Shown here: piece after piece, positions 7,304 through 15,596 of the stretch
Numbering within the stretch: position 1 is the first letter of the stretch
Layout: the number at the start of each line of letters is the position of its first letter
Translations under genes and position numbers: made by a program
NCBI RefSeq assembly: GCF_012927085.1
Contig: NZ_JABBFX010000001.1
Span: forward strand, 1,612,001-1,676,000
DNA from: Ramlibacter agri
GTDB taxonomy: Bacteria; Pseudomonadota; Gammaproteobacteria; Burkholderiales; Burkholderiaceae_C
Reading direction: 5' to 3'
Length of the DNA stretch: 64,000 nt
Notes under the pieces: generated by a model
The model's database searches: none
What the model was told of the DNA's origin: nothing
What the model saw: the letters and a program-made list of their open reading frames with translations, nothing else

Positions 7304-10300
7304 TCAGGCCGGACCGAGCTCGTTCCTGATCGCGAAGGCGGCCGCCTCGGTGCGGTTCGCCGACTGCGTCTTGCTCAGGATGCTGCGCACGTGGTTGGCC
7401 ACCGTGTTCGGGCTGACGAACAGCACTTCCGCGATCTGGCGGTTGCTCTTGCCGGCGGCGACGAAACGCAGCACCTGCGCCTCGCGTTCGCTCAGGCCGG
7501 CCGGATAGGCGGGCGCGGGCGCGGCCCCGGCCTGCACCTGCAAGGCCGCGACACGCTGAGCCAGCGCCCGCATGCCTAGCGCTTCCGCTTCGGCCCCTGC
7601 TTCCGCCAGCAGTGCAGCAGCTCGCGAGCGATCGCCGCCGCGGTTGCGGGCCAGCAGCAAATCCGCGTAGTGCCGGCGCGTGTGCGCGAGCGCCGGCCGC
7701 GCGCCCTGCGCCGCGTTCAAGGCCAGAGCCGCGGTGAAATGCTGGTCCGCCGCTTCCCAGCGGCGCTGCACGCCGGCGAGCATGCCCAGCAGCATGTCGG
7801 CTGCGCCGACGCAGGCAATCGAGGTGCCGGCCAGCAGGTTGCTGCCGGCGTAAGGGCGCAGCATCGCGTACAGCTGGCCCGCGCGCGCGGTATCGCCCAG
7901 CGCCACGCAGACCTGCGCCAGGTAGGCCGTGCTGGCGGCCCAGACGCCATCGCGCGGCAGCGCGGCGAAGCCGTCCTGCGCCAGCAGCTCGAATTCGCGC
8001 CGCGCCGCATCCGGCTGGTCCAGCTCCACGTAGAGCAGCGCGAGCCCGGGGCGCCAGGGCTTGGCGGCATCGCCTTGCACGAAGGCTTGCAGCGCAGGGG
8101 CGACCTCCGCCAGCCGGCCCTGCTCGCGCCGCAGGGTGAACATCTGCACACCGTAGACGCCGGCCGCGTCCAGGCCCGGCATGCGGTCGCCGATGGCCAG
8201 GGTGTTGCGCGCCAGCGTTTCCACTTCGGCTAAGCGTCCCTCCAGCAAGGCGAGCATGGTGCGCGAAGCCGCGGCGACATAGCGCATGAAGCGGTCGCGC
8301 AGGTCCTCCGCATCGCGCTCGTAGGCCGCGAGCCCGGTGCGGTAGCCGGCAATGTCGCCGGCCTCGAAGCGGTCGAACAAGGTCCAGGCCGAGGCTTCGA
8401 CGGCCAGGGCGCGATCGCCGGCGGCGGTGGCCAGGCGGCTGGCTTCCTCCGCATCGGCGCGGCGGCGGGCGCGCAGCTCCGGATGCCAGCGCAGCGACAC
8501 GGTGGCGATCAGCGTCGTCGCCAGGATGCGCGGGTCGCCGCAGCGGCGCGCGGCCGCCAGCGCCTGCGCGTAGACCTGCATGGCCTGCGTTTCCTCGCCG
8601 CTGTAGATGAGGGCGCGGGCCAGCGAGGCGAGCAGCCGCGCGGCGGTGGCCACGTCCTCGGGCTCGGCTTCCTCGAGGGCCGCGCGCAGCCAGCGCGCCG
8701 CCGTGCCGCCCGGCATGCCCGGGCACCAGGTGGCCACCTCGAGGCCCAGCGCGGCCCGCGCCAGCTCCGTGGGGCGCTGTTCGCGCAAGGCGATCTGCGC
8801 CGCCTGCTCGAACACCTGCTGTGCGAGCAGGTAGTCGCCGGCGCGCGAGTGCGCTTCGCCCAGCGCGTCCAGCAGCGCGCTGCGCAGCCCGGGCCGCCAG
8901 CCGCTGCGGGCCTCCAGCGCCTGCAGCGCCAGCCGCAGGTAGCGCGCCGCTTCTTCGTGCGCCTGCATGGCGGTGGCCTGTTCGGCCGCGCGCTGGGCGC
9001 AGTCCACCGCGCGCTGCGGATCGCCGCCAGGCAGCGCCGCTGCGTGGTGGAAGGCCAGGGCCGCGACCGCATGCGGATCGTCATCGCCCGCGGCTTCGAT
9101 CGCCTGGGCCACGCGCAGGTGCAGGCGGCTGCGGCGCGGTGGCGCGATCTCCTCGTACAGCGTCTCGCGGAAGAGGGCGTGGGCGAAGCGGTAGCGGCCC
9201 GGTTCGGCCAGCGCTTCCAGCAGCCGGGCCTGCAAGGCTTCTTCCAGCGCGAGCGGGCAGGCATCTTCGTCGGCGTCGTCCAGCACTCGGGCGAGCAGCC
9301 GCGTGTCGAAGCCGCGGCCGATGACCGCGGCGCAGGCCAGCACCTGGTTGGTCGCCGCGGACAGCCGATTGAGGCGGCGTCCGATCACCTCCTTGATGCC
9401 CTCGGGAATGCGCCGTGAGGCGCGCATTGCCGGGTCTGCCGCCGTGCCCAGCAGCCCCTCCTGCGCGAGCAGGCGCGTCATCTCCGCGATGAAAAGCGGA
9501 TTGCCTTCGGTGCGCCGGTAGACCTCGTCGACCAGGGCCGCAGGCGGCACCGCGCCGGCCGCGCGGCCCATCATGTGCGCGGTGTGCCTGCGGTCCAGGC
9601 CGCCCAGGTGCAGGCGGTCGAAACCCGGTTGCGCGGAGAGCTCGCCCAAGGTGCCGGACAGCGGATGCTGGCGCGTGAGCTCCATCTCGCGGTAGGTCGC
9701 CAGCACCAGCAGCGCCCGGGCGGACAGCTCGGGGGCCAGGAACTCCAGCAGGCGCAGCGAAGAGGCGTCGGCCCAGTGCAGGTTGTCGACGATCAGCAGC
9801 AGCGGCTCGTCGGCTGTGGCACGGCGCCAGAAGCCCGCCATCGCATCGAACAGGCGGAAGCGCGCCTGCAGCGCATCGACGCGCGGCAGCGGCGGCAGCT
9901 TGGGCAGGCGCGCAGCCAGCTCGGGCAGCAGGTCGGCCAGTGGCGCGGCGGCGCTGCCCAGCACGCGCGCTTGCGCCGCGTCGTCGCGGCCTTCGGCCCA
10001 GGCCTGCAGCAGCTGGCGCCAGGGCCAGTAAGGCGGGGCGCCGGCTTCTTCGTTGCAGCGGGCCCAGAGCACGCGCAGGCCGAGGGCGGCCGCGCGCCGC
10101 GCCGCTTCCTGCGCCGTGTGCGACTTGCCGATGCCGGGCTCGCCGCACAGGGCGACCGCGCCACCGTTGCCGGCGAGCGCCGCGCGCATGCGCCGCTCCA
10201 GCAGGGCGAGCTCGGGGGCGCGCGCGTGGTCGTGCGCACCTTCGTCGGCGCTTGGCGCCAGGGCCAGGCCGCAGCCGTCGCAGAAGCGCGCATCGGGCCG

Positions 10301-10336
10301 CGTGCGGCGGCCACAGCGGGGGCAGGTGGGGCCCAT
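7304..10336 (-). CDS. LuxR-family regulator with N-terminal zinc ribbon, STAND-type ATPase and TPR-like region
   Basis: A 1,010-residue protein. Residues 5-22 form a zinc ribbon (CPRC ... CDGC). Walker A is GEPGIGKS at 65-72 and Walker B is LLLIVDNLHWAD near 185, which identifies an AAA_16/STAND ATPase. A long Ala/Arg/Leu-rich helical region (about 400-930) looks like TPR repeats. The C-terminus is a LuxR HTH (LSEREAQVLRFVAAGKSNRQI, then VSPNTVANHVRSIL). MalT-like activators of this type oligomerise with ATP and an inducer bound, then activate promoters. It begins six bases after the DUF4242 gene stop, so the two are translated from one message. The divergent FAD oxidoreductase gene is the likely target. 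It converges with the sensor kinase gene. Confidence 0.88.
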   Translation of the reverse strand: MGPTCPRCGRRTRPDARFCDGCGLALAPSADEGAHDHARAPELALLERRMRAALAGNGGAVALCGEPGIGKSHTAQEAARRAAALGLRVLWARCNEEAGAPPYWPWRQLLQAWAEGRDDAAQARVLGSAAAPLADLLPELAARLPKLPPLPRVDALQARFRLFDAMAGFWRRATADEPLLLIVDNLHWADASSLRLLEFLAPELSARALLVLATYREMELTRQHPLSGTLGELSAQPGFDRLHLGGLDRRHTAHMMGRAAGAVPPAALVDEVYRRTEGNPLFIAEMTRLLAQEGLLGTAADPAMRASRRIPEGIKEVIGRRLNRLSAATNQVLACAAVIGRGFDTRLLARVLDDADEDACPLALEEALQARLLEALAEPGRYRFAHALFRETLYEEIAPPRRSRLHLRVAQAIEAAGDDDPHAVAALAFHHAAALPGGDPQRAVDCAQRAAEQATAMQAHEEAARYLRLALQALEARSGWRPGLRSALLDALGEAHSRAGDYLLAQQVFEQAAQIALREQRPTELARAALGLEVATWCPGMPGGTAARWLRAALEEAEPEDVATAARLLASLARALIYSGEETQAMQVYAQALAAARRCGDPRILATTLIATVSLRWHPELRARRRADAEEASRLATAAGDRALAVEASAWTLFDRFEAGDIAGYRTGLAAYERDAEDLRDRFMRYVAAASRTMLALLEGRLAEVETLARNTLAIGDRMPGLDAAGVYGVQMFTLRREQGRLAEVAPALQAFVQGDAAKPWRPGLALLYVELDQPDAARREFELLAQDGFAALPRDGVWAASTAYLAQVCVALGDTARAGQLYAMLRPYAGSNLLAGTSIACVGAADMLLGMLAGVQRRWEAADQHFTAALALNAAQGARPALAHTRRHYADLLLARNRGGDRSRAAALLAEAGAEAEALGMRALAQRVAALQVQAGAAPAPAYPAGLSEREAQVLRFVAAGKSNRQIAEVLFVSPNTVANHVRSILSKTQSANRTEAAAFAIRNELGPA

Positions 10337-10342
10337 CGCGCC

Positions 10343-10600
10343 TCAGCGCACGAGGTCGGGCTGCAGGTGCGAGACTTCGACGATGCGGTCGGCCGGCACG
10401 TTGGCGCGCCGCGCGGCTTCGCGGATGGCTTCGGCGCTCGGCGCTTCGTACAGGCAGTAGGTCTTGCGGTGGTCGGCCGAGAGGAAGGAGTACAGCCAGT
10501 TCACGCCCACGTCGGCGTTCACCGCGCGGATCGCGGCGACGCCTTGCGCGTCGAGCTCGAGCGCACCCGGGAAATTGCGTTCGATGACGAACAGGGGCAT
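10343..10600 (-). CDS. DUF4242 (SCO4226-like) small protein
   Basis: An 85-residue protein starting MPLFVIERNFPGALEL, with WLYSFLSADHRKTYCLYEAPS in the middle and ending in the HLQPDLVR region. This matches DUF4242, a ferredoxin-like family whose Streptomyces member SCO4226 binds nickel. The start at 10600 is chosen over an in-frame ATG at 10633 because GGGGAG lies six bases upstream. It is first in a two-gene unit with the LuxR/ATPase regulator and divergent from the FAD oxidoreductase gene. Its role may be to bind a metal or small ligand for that regulator; this is inference. Confidence 0.75.
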   Translation of the reverse strand: MPLFVIERNFPGALELDAQGVAAIRAVNADVGVNWLYSFLSADHRKTYCLYEAPSAEAIREAARRANVPADRIVEVSHLQPDLVR

Positions 10601-10697
10601 CTGTATCTCCCCGTAACGGGCCGTGGTTTTCATTCTGGAGGCACGCGGCGCCAGGGGTCAAGTAGTCAATCCTGACCATGCCCGAACGGGGGAGTTC

Positions 10698-10723
10698 CCG
10701 CAGCAGATTGATCATTGCTGCGG
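10698..10723. promoter_or_regulatory. 8-bp inverted repeat in the divergent promoter region
   Basis: CCGCAGCA and TGCTGCGG flank ten bases that themselves contain the palindrome TGATCA. The site lies in the 187-base region between the divergent DUF4242 and FAD oxidoreductase starts. This is where an operator for the LuxR-type regulator would be expected. Confidence 0.5.
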
Positions 10724-10787
10724 ATTTCCGGGCGCGGGAGCGCTTCCTAGACTGCGATCCTCTCCCAACCCCTTTCGAGGAGCCGCC

Positions 10788-12164
10788 ATGAGCGACACCC
10801 CTTCCTTCCAGGCTCTGCGCGCGCAGCTGCGCGGCGCGCTTCTGCAGCCCGGCGACGCCGGCTACGAGGAAGCCCGCAAGGTCTACAACGCGATGATCGA
10901 CAAGAAGCCGGCCGCCATCGCGCGTTGCAGCGATGTTGCCGACGTCATCGCCTGCGTGAACCATGCGCGCGACGAGCGCATGTTGCTGGCCGTGCGCGGC
11001 GGCGCGCACAACGGCGGCGGCCTGGGCACCTGCGACGGTGGCCTCGTGATCGACCTCGGTGCGATGCGCGGCATCCGCGTCGACCCGAAGGCGCGCACGG
11101 TGCGCGTCGAAGGCGGCTGCACCTGGGGCGACGTCGACCACGCGACCCACGCCTTCGGGCTGGCGACGCCGGCCGGCATCATCTCCACCACCGGCGTCGG
11201 CGGGCTCACGCTGGGCGGCGGCATCGGCCACCTGTCGCGCCGCTTCGGGCTGACCATCGACAACCTGCTGGCCGTCGACATGGTGCTGGCCGATGGGCGT
11301 TTCGTCACCGCCAGCGCCCGCGAGAACGAGGACCTGTTCTGGGCGGTGCGCGGCGGCGGCGGCAACTTCGGCGTGGTCACGTCCTTCGAGTTCCGGCTGC
11401 ATCCGGTGTCCACGGTGCATGCGGGGCCGTCGCTGTGGCCGCTGGAGCAGGCCGCGAAGGTGATGAAGTGGTACCGCGACTTCATCGGCCAGGCGCCCCC
11501 GGAGCTGGGCGGATTCTTCGCCTTCCTCACCGTGCCGCCCGGCCCGCCTTTCCCGCCGGATCTGCACATGAAGAAGATGTGCGGCGTGATCTGGTGCCAC
11601 AGCGGCAGCGCCGAGCAGGCCGAGCGCGACTTCGCGCCGGTGCGCGCGATGGAGCCGGTGCTGCACGGCGTGCATGCGCTGCCCTATCCGGCGCTGCAGG
11701 GCGCCTTCGACGGCATCTATCCGCCGGGCCACCAGTGGTATTGGCGGGCGGACTTCGTCAACGAGCTGTCGGACGAGGCGATTGCGCTGCACGTGGAGCA
11801 CGGTTCGCGCATGCCGACCTGGCAATCGTCGATGCACCTCTACCCGGTCGACGGCGCGGTGCACCGCGTGGGCCGCAACGACACGCCGTTCGCCTACCGC
11901 GACGCGAAGTTCGCTTCGGTGATCGTGGGCGTGGACCCGGACCCGGCCAACGCCGAGACCATCGCCAGCTGGTGCCGCAACTACTGGGACGCGCTGCACC
12001 CGTATTCGGCGGGCGGCGCCTACGTCAACTTCATGATGGACGAAGGCCAGGAGCGCGTGCAGGCGACCTACCGCGAGCACTACGTGCGGCTGGCGAAGGT
12101 GAAGGCGATCTACGACCCGGGGAATCTGTTCCGGGTGAACCAGAACATCAAGCCGGCGGCGTAG
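10788..12164 (+). CDS. FAD-binding oxidoreductase with BBE (berberine-bridge-like) C-terminus
   Basis: A 458-residue flavoprotein. The FAD-binding PCMH fold is seen in the RGGAHNGGG motif, where His74 is the usual site of covalent 8-alpha-histidyl FAD attachment, and in GVGGLTLGGGIGHLSRRFGL and VRGGGGNFGVVTSFEF. The C-terminal BBE segment ends YDPGNLFRVNQNI. Relatives oxidise sugars, alkaloids or other alcohols with oxygen. CGAGGAG precedes the ATG by about five bases. It is divergent from the DUF4242-LuxR unit, which probably regulates it. No secretion signal is seen, and the substrate is unknown. Confidence 0.87.
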   Translation: MSDTPSFQALRAQLRGALLQPGDAGYEEARKVYNAMIDKKPAAIARCSDVADVIACVNHARDERMLLAVRGGAHNGGGLGTCDGGLVIDLGAMRGIRVDPKARTVRVEGGCTWGDVDHATHAFGLATPAGIISTTGVGGLTLGGGIGHLSRRFGLTIDNLLAVDMVLADGRFVTASARENEDLFWAVRGGGGNFGVVTSFEFRLHPVSTVHAGPSLWPLEQAAKVMKWYRDFIGQAPPELGGFFAFLTVPPGPPFPPDLHMKKMCGVIWCHSGSAEQAERDFAPVRAMEPVLHGVHALPYPALQGAFDGIYPPGHQWYWRADFVNELSDEAIALHVEHGSRMPTWQSSMHLYPVDGAVHRVGRNDTPFAYRDAKFASVIVGVDPDPANAETIASWCRNYWDALHPYSAGGAYVNFMMDEGQERVQATYREHYVRLAKVKAIYDPGNLFRVNQNIKPAA

Positions 12165-12181
12165 GCGCGCGTTTTACGGCT

Positions 12182-12598
12182 TCATTCGCAGAGCTTGCGA
12201 ATGGAGTCCGGCGCCACCACCGCCCGGATCTGCTCCGGGTTGTCTTCGCGCCGCGCGGCGAAGATGCGGACCTCGTCGCATTCCATGATGAGGTCTTCGC
12301 CGCGCATCACGCGGTAGCGCTGCACGAAGCTCTTGCCGCGCCATTCGGGGATGCTGACGTGGAACTGCAGCGTGTCGCCGTAGGTCGCGGTCTTCACGAA
12401 CTTCGCGTGCGTGTCGACCACCGGCGTGCCGATGATGCCCAGGGTCTTCTCGGTCTCCTCCCAGCGCGGCACGCCGCACTCGACGAAGAAGTGCCGCGAG
12501 GCGGCGTCGATCCAGCGGAAGAAGTTGGGGAACCAGACGATGCGAGCGGGGTCGCAGTCGCCGAATTCCACGCGGTAGTTGTAGACGATCTCTTTCAT
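12182..12598 (-). CDS. acyl-CoA thioesterase, 4-hydroxybenzoyl-CoA thioesterase type
   Basis: A 138-residue single hot-dog domain protein. EFGDCDPARIVWFPNFFRWID matches the active-site segment of 4-hydroxybenzoyl-CoA thioesterases, with the catalytic Asp in the D-P-A-R-I-V motif. It would release a free acid from an aryl- or acyl-CoA in the cytoplasm. It follows the TRAP large-permease gene by four bases and is probably the last gene of the ior-dct operon. Indolepyruvate-type oxidoreductases make arylacetyl-CoA thioesters, so a thioesterase here is a plausible next step. That link is inferred from position. Confidence 0.85.
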   Translation of the reverse strand: MKEIVYNYRVEFGDCDPARIVWFPNFFRWIDAASRHFFVECGVPRWEETEKTLGIIGTPVVDTHAKFVKTATYGDTLQFHVSIPEWRGKSFVQRYRVMRGEDLIMECDEVRIFAARREDNPEQIRAVVAPDSIRKLCE

Positions 12599-12602
12599 TG
12601 CA

Positions 12603-13904
12603 CTAACCCATTTTTCCCGGCAGCCACAGGGCGATGATCGGGAAACTGATAAGGATCACGAGGCGGAACAGGTCCGTCGCGACGAAGGGCAGCACGCCCC
12701 GGAAGATCGTGGTGAAACTGACCTCGTGCACCACGCTCTTGATCACGAACACGTTCATGCCTACTGGCGGGTGGATCAACCCCAGTTCCACCGTCATCAC
12801 GATGATCACGCCGAACCAGATCGGGTCGAAGCCCAGCTGCTGGATCACCGGGAAGATGATGGGCACGGTCAGGATGATCATGGCCATGGCGTCCATCAGG
12901 CAGCCGAGCACCAGGTACATCACCATGATCAGCACCAGCACGCCGTAGCGGCCGACGCCCAGGCCGGTGAGGAGCTCGGTCAGCTTCTGCGGCGCCTGCG
13001 TGATTGTCAGGAAGTAGCCGAACATCAGCGCGCCGATCAGCACCGTGAACACGGCGGCCGAAGTGCGCGTGGCGGACAGCAGCGCCTCCTTGATCTTGGC
13101 GCGATCGAGCTTGCCGCGCACCAGGCCCAGGATGAAGGCGCCGCTGGCGCCCACGCCGCCGGCTTCGGTGGGCGTGAACAGGCCGCCGTAAAGGCCGCCG
13201 ATCACGAACACGAAGAGCACGACCGGCGCCCAAACGTTCTTCAGGTCCGCCAGCTTCTCGTTCCAGGGCTTCTTCTCGCCGCGCGGCAGCCAGTCGGGCC
13301 GCAGCTTCACGATCAGCATGATCGTGACCACGTACAGCAGCATCGCGAACAGGCCGGGGATGACGCCGGCCATGAACAGCTTGCCGATGTCCTGCTGCGT
13401 CAGGATGGCGTACACCGCCAGCACCGTCGAAGGCGGCAGCATCGCGCCCAGCGTGCCGCCGGCGGCGATGACGCCGGTCGCGAAGGACTGCGGGTAGCCG
13501 AAGCGGCGCATCTCCGGGTAGGCGACGCTGGAGAATGTGGCCGCCGTCGCGACGGAGGATCCGCAGATGGCGGCGAAGCCGCCGCAAGCCAGCACGGTGG
13601 CCACGCCGAGGCCGCCGCGCAGGTGGCCGATCAGCGAGTTCGCGGCCTTGAACAGTTCGCGGCTGACGCCGGAGACCGAGACGATGGCGCCCATCAGCAT
13701 GAACATGGGGATCACGCCGAAGGTGTAGTCGGTGACCGTGCGCATCGAGGTCTGGCCGACCAGCTTCAGCGCCGGCCCGAAGCCGTTGATGACGCCGTAG
13801 CCGGTGATGCCCACCAGGCCCATGGCCATGCCCACGGGCACCCGCAGCAGCATCAGGGCGAACAGGGAGACGAAGCCGACCAGGGCGATGAGGTCGTTGC
13901 TCAT
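12603..13904 (-). CDS. dctM: TRAP transporter large permease (DctM-like)
   Basis: A 433-residue integral membrane protein with about twelve hydrophobic helices. It shows the DctM hallmarks LRVPVGMAMGLVG, GGFAAICGSSVATAATF, GGTLGAMLPPSTVLAVYAI and FTPTEAGGVGA. It carries solute into the cell using a sodium gradient, together with DctQ and the DctP binding protein. It starts four bases after the dctQ stop. The solute is probably an organic acid that feeds the upstream oxidoreductase. Confidence 0.93.
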   Translation of the reverse strand: MSNDLIALVGFVSLFALMLLRVPVGMAMGLVGITGYGVINGFGPALKLVGQTSMRTVTDYTFGVIPMFMLMGAIVSVSGVSRELFKAANSLIGHLRGGLGVATVLACGGFAAICGSSVATAATFSSVAYPEMRRFGYPQSFATGVIAAGGTLGAMLPPSTVLAVYAILTQQDIGKLFMAGVIPGLFAMLLYVVTIMLIVKLRPDWLPRGEKKPWNEKLADLKNVWAPVVLFVFVIGGLYGGLFTPTEAGGVGASGAFILGLVRGKLDRAKIKEALLSATRTSAAVFTVLIGALMFGYFLTITQAPQKLTELLTGLGVGRYGVLVLIMVMYLVLGCLMDAMAMIILTVPIIFPVIQQLGFDPIWFGVIIVMTVELGLIHPPVGMNVFVIKSVVHEVSFTTIFRGVLPFVATDLFRLVILISFPIIALWLPGKMG

Positions 13905-13908
13905 TCTT

Positions 13909-14427
13909 TTATTCCATCGCTTTCTGCTCGAAATGCTCGTCGTGCAGGGACTCGGGCTTGAAGACGAGGCGCCAGGTGCGCACGGCGATCAGCAGCACCG
14001 CGCAGACGTCGCCGATCCAGGCGATCAGCGAGAAGGGCCAGGTCGGGATGTTGAGGTCCGCCGTCTGGATGTTGTCGGTGAAGGTGGTGTGCACCTTGTC
14101 GAACAGCGTGTAAGTCTGCACGCTCACCACGAACAGCAGCACCAGCGTGGCGAAGACGTCGATGATGCGCTTCCACTTCTTGTTCGCGGCGGCCCAGACC
14201 AGGTCCACCGTGATGTGCCCGCCGCGGTAGCTGGTGGCGGCGATGCCCCAGAAGATCAGGATGCCGAGCAGCAGCCGGCCGAAGTCGTAGTAATCGGGGA
14301 TCGACGTGCTGAAGAACTTGCGCAGCAGCACGTTGATGAAGATGTTGAGCGCCACCAGGCCCACGAAGATGGCGGCGAGCCACTCGATGGTGTTGATGAA
14401 GCCGTCGGCGAAGTTCTTCTTTTTCAC
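13909..14427 (-). CDS. dctQ: TRAP transporter small permease (DctQ-like)
   Basis: A 172-residue protein with four hydrophobic segments. The first is in WLAAIFVGLVALNIFINVLL; next comes the conserved loop YDFGRLLLGILIFWGIAATSYRGGHITVDLVW typical of DctQ. It forms the membrane complex with DctM. It lies between dctP and dctM on the minus strand. A terminator-like hairpin in the dctP-dctQ gap would lower its expression relative to the binding protein. Confidence 0.9.
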   Translation of the reverse strand: MKKKNFADGFINTIEWLAAIFVGLVALNIFINVLLRKFFSTSIPDYYDFGRLLLGILIFWGIAATSYRGGHITVDLVWAAANKKWKRIIDVFATLVLLFVVSVQTYTLFDKVHTTFTDNIQTADLNIPTWPFSLIAWIGDVCAVLLIAVRTWRLVFKPESLHDEHFEQKAME

Positions 14428-14440
14428 AGGGAGGTCCCGG

Positions 14441-14480
14441 AAAGAAAAGGGCCGGCCTGCCAGGTCGGCAGGCGCGGCCC
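14441..14480 (-). terminator. intercistronic intrinsic terminator/attenuator between dctP and dctQ
   Basis: Read on the minus strand, a long hairpin (outer GGGCCG paired with CGGCCC with one bulged base; inner GCCTGCC paired with GGCAGGC; five-base loop) is followed directly by TTTTCTTT. The dctP stop is 15 bases upstream. Partial termination here would make binding protein in excess over permease. Confidence 0.7.
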
Positions 14481-14494
14481 CGGGTACCGCACGC

Positions 14495-15523
14495 TTACAG
14501 CGCGGCCTTGTACTTCACCAGGCTGGCCTTCAGGCCGTCCATGACCTTCTTCGGGTCCTGGCCGACCTTCTTCACGCTGTCGGCCCACTGCGCCTCGACC
14601 GGGCCCATGGCGTCGCGCCACGCCTTCATCTGGTCCGGCGTCAGCTTGTAGATCTCGTGGCCGGGTTCGGCGGCGATCTTGGCGTGGCCGCCGTATTCGA
14701 AGTCGGCCCAGGGCGAGGCCACCTTCTCGGCCCACTCGGTGGTGCAGTGGTCGTCGATCACCTTCTTCTGGGCGGTCGACATGGCGTTGTACTTGTCCTT
14801 GTTCATCACCCAGACGAAGGGCGTCACGTACAGCGGCGCGTCCATGTGGTACTTGACCACCTTGTCGATGCCGAACAGCACGATGGAGCCCCAGGGGAAG
14901 GTGATGGCGTCGGCGACGCCGCGCTCCAGCATGTCGCGCGACTCGGGCGCGGAGGCCTGCACGTTGGTCCCGCCGAGGCTCGTCACCATCTGGCCGATGG
15001 TGCTGGTGGCGGGACGGATCTTCATGCCCTTGATGTCGGAAGGCACGGTGATCTTCTTGCGGGCGTGGAAGGTGCCGGGGTCGTGCACGAAGGCGAAGCA
15101 GAACTTCACGTCCTTCATTTCCGTCGCGGCGTACTCGCGGTACCAGGCGTCGATGGCGGCGGTGCCGCCCTTGGCGTTGGCGAACAGGAAGGGCAGGCCG
15201 GCGCCGGCCATGATGGGGAAGCGGCCCGGCTGGTAGCCCGGGTTCACGTACGAGAAGTCGCTGATGCCGTCCCGAGCCATGTCGTAGTGGTCGAAGGCCT
15301 TGCCCAGCTGCTCGCTGGGGAACAGCGTGGCGGTGATGGTGCCGCCGGAGGCCTTCTTGATGTCGTCGGCCCAGGCCTGCAGGCTGGGGTTCAGCGGGTG
15401 CTGTGCGGGCACCCAGCTGGAAAGCTTCAGCTGCACCGGCTTGTCCTGCGCCTGGGCGAAGCCCGTGGCCAGCGCCAGGGCCGCGGCCACTGCGGCGGCC
15501 GTGTATTGGAATTGCTTGCGCAT
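14495..15523 (-). CDS. dctP: TRAP transporter solute-binding protein (DctP-like)
   Basis: A 342-residue periplasmic protein. The signal peptide runs MRKQFQYTAAAVAAALALAT to GFAQAQ. The body matches the DctP fold: LSSWVPAQHPLNPSLQAWADDI near the mature N-terminus, then IKGMKIRPATSTIGQM containing the carboxylate-binding Arg. The start at 15523 is preferred over an in-frame upstream ATG at 15574 because AAGGAG lies eight bases upstream and the signal peptide begins there. It follows iorB by 73 bases with no terminator seen, so it probably belongs to the same operon. Ligand unknown; aryl or keto acids are plausible from context. Confidence 0.9.
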   Translation of the reverse strand: MRKQFQYTAAAVAAALALATGFAQAQDKPVQLKLSSWVPAQHPLNPSLQAWADDIKKASGGTITATLFPSEQLGKAFDHYDMARDGISDFSYVNPGYQPGRFPIMAGAGLPFLFANAKGGTAAIDAWYREYAATEMKDVKFCFAFVHDPGTFHARKKITVPSDIKGMKIRPATSTIGQMVTSLGGTNVQASAPESRDMLERGVADAITFPWGSIVLFGIDKVVKYHMDAPLYVTPFVWVMNKDKYNAMSTAQKKVIDDHCTTEWAEKVASPWADFEYGGHAKIAAEPGHEIYKLTPDQMKAWRDAMGPVEAQWADSVKKVGQDPKKVMDGLKASLVKYKAAL

Positions 15524-15596
15524 CGTTGTGGTCTCCTTCGTTTGAATGTTCGTGAACGTCGCTTTATATCCCATTCGCCAAGCGTGGAACCGGCGC

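Noticed and set aside
5600..7329. Continuation of the kinase's first frame to 7329
   Set aside because: After the frameshift this frame encodes Arg/Ala/Gly-rich sequence, while the +1 frame has receiver and kinase motifs, so the first frame is out of register there.
9081..12080. Minus-strand frame of 999 codons across the LuxR, DUF4242 and FAD genes
   Set aside because: Runs through parts of three real genes in another frame with no domain pattern.
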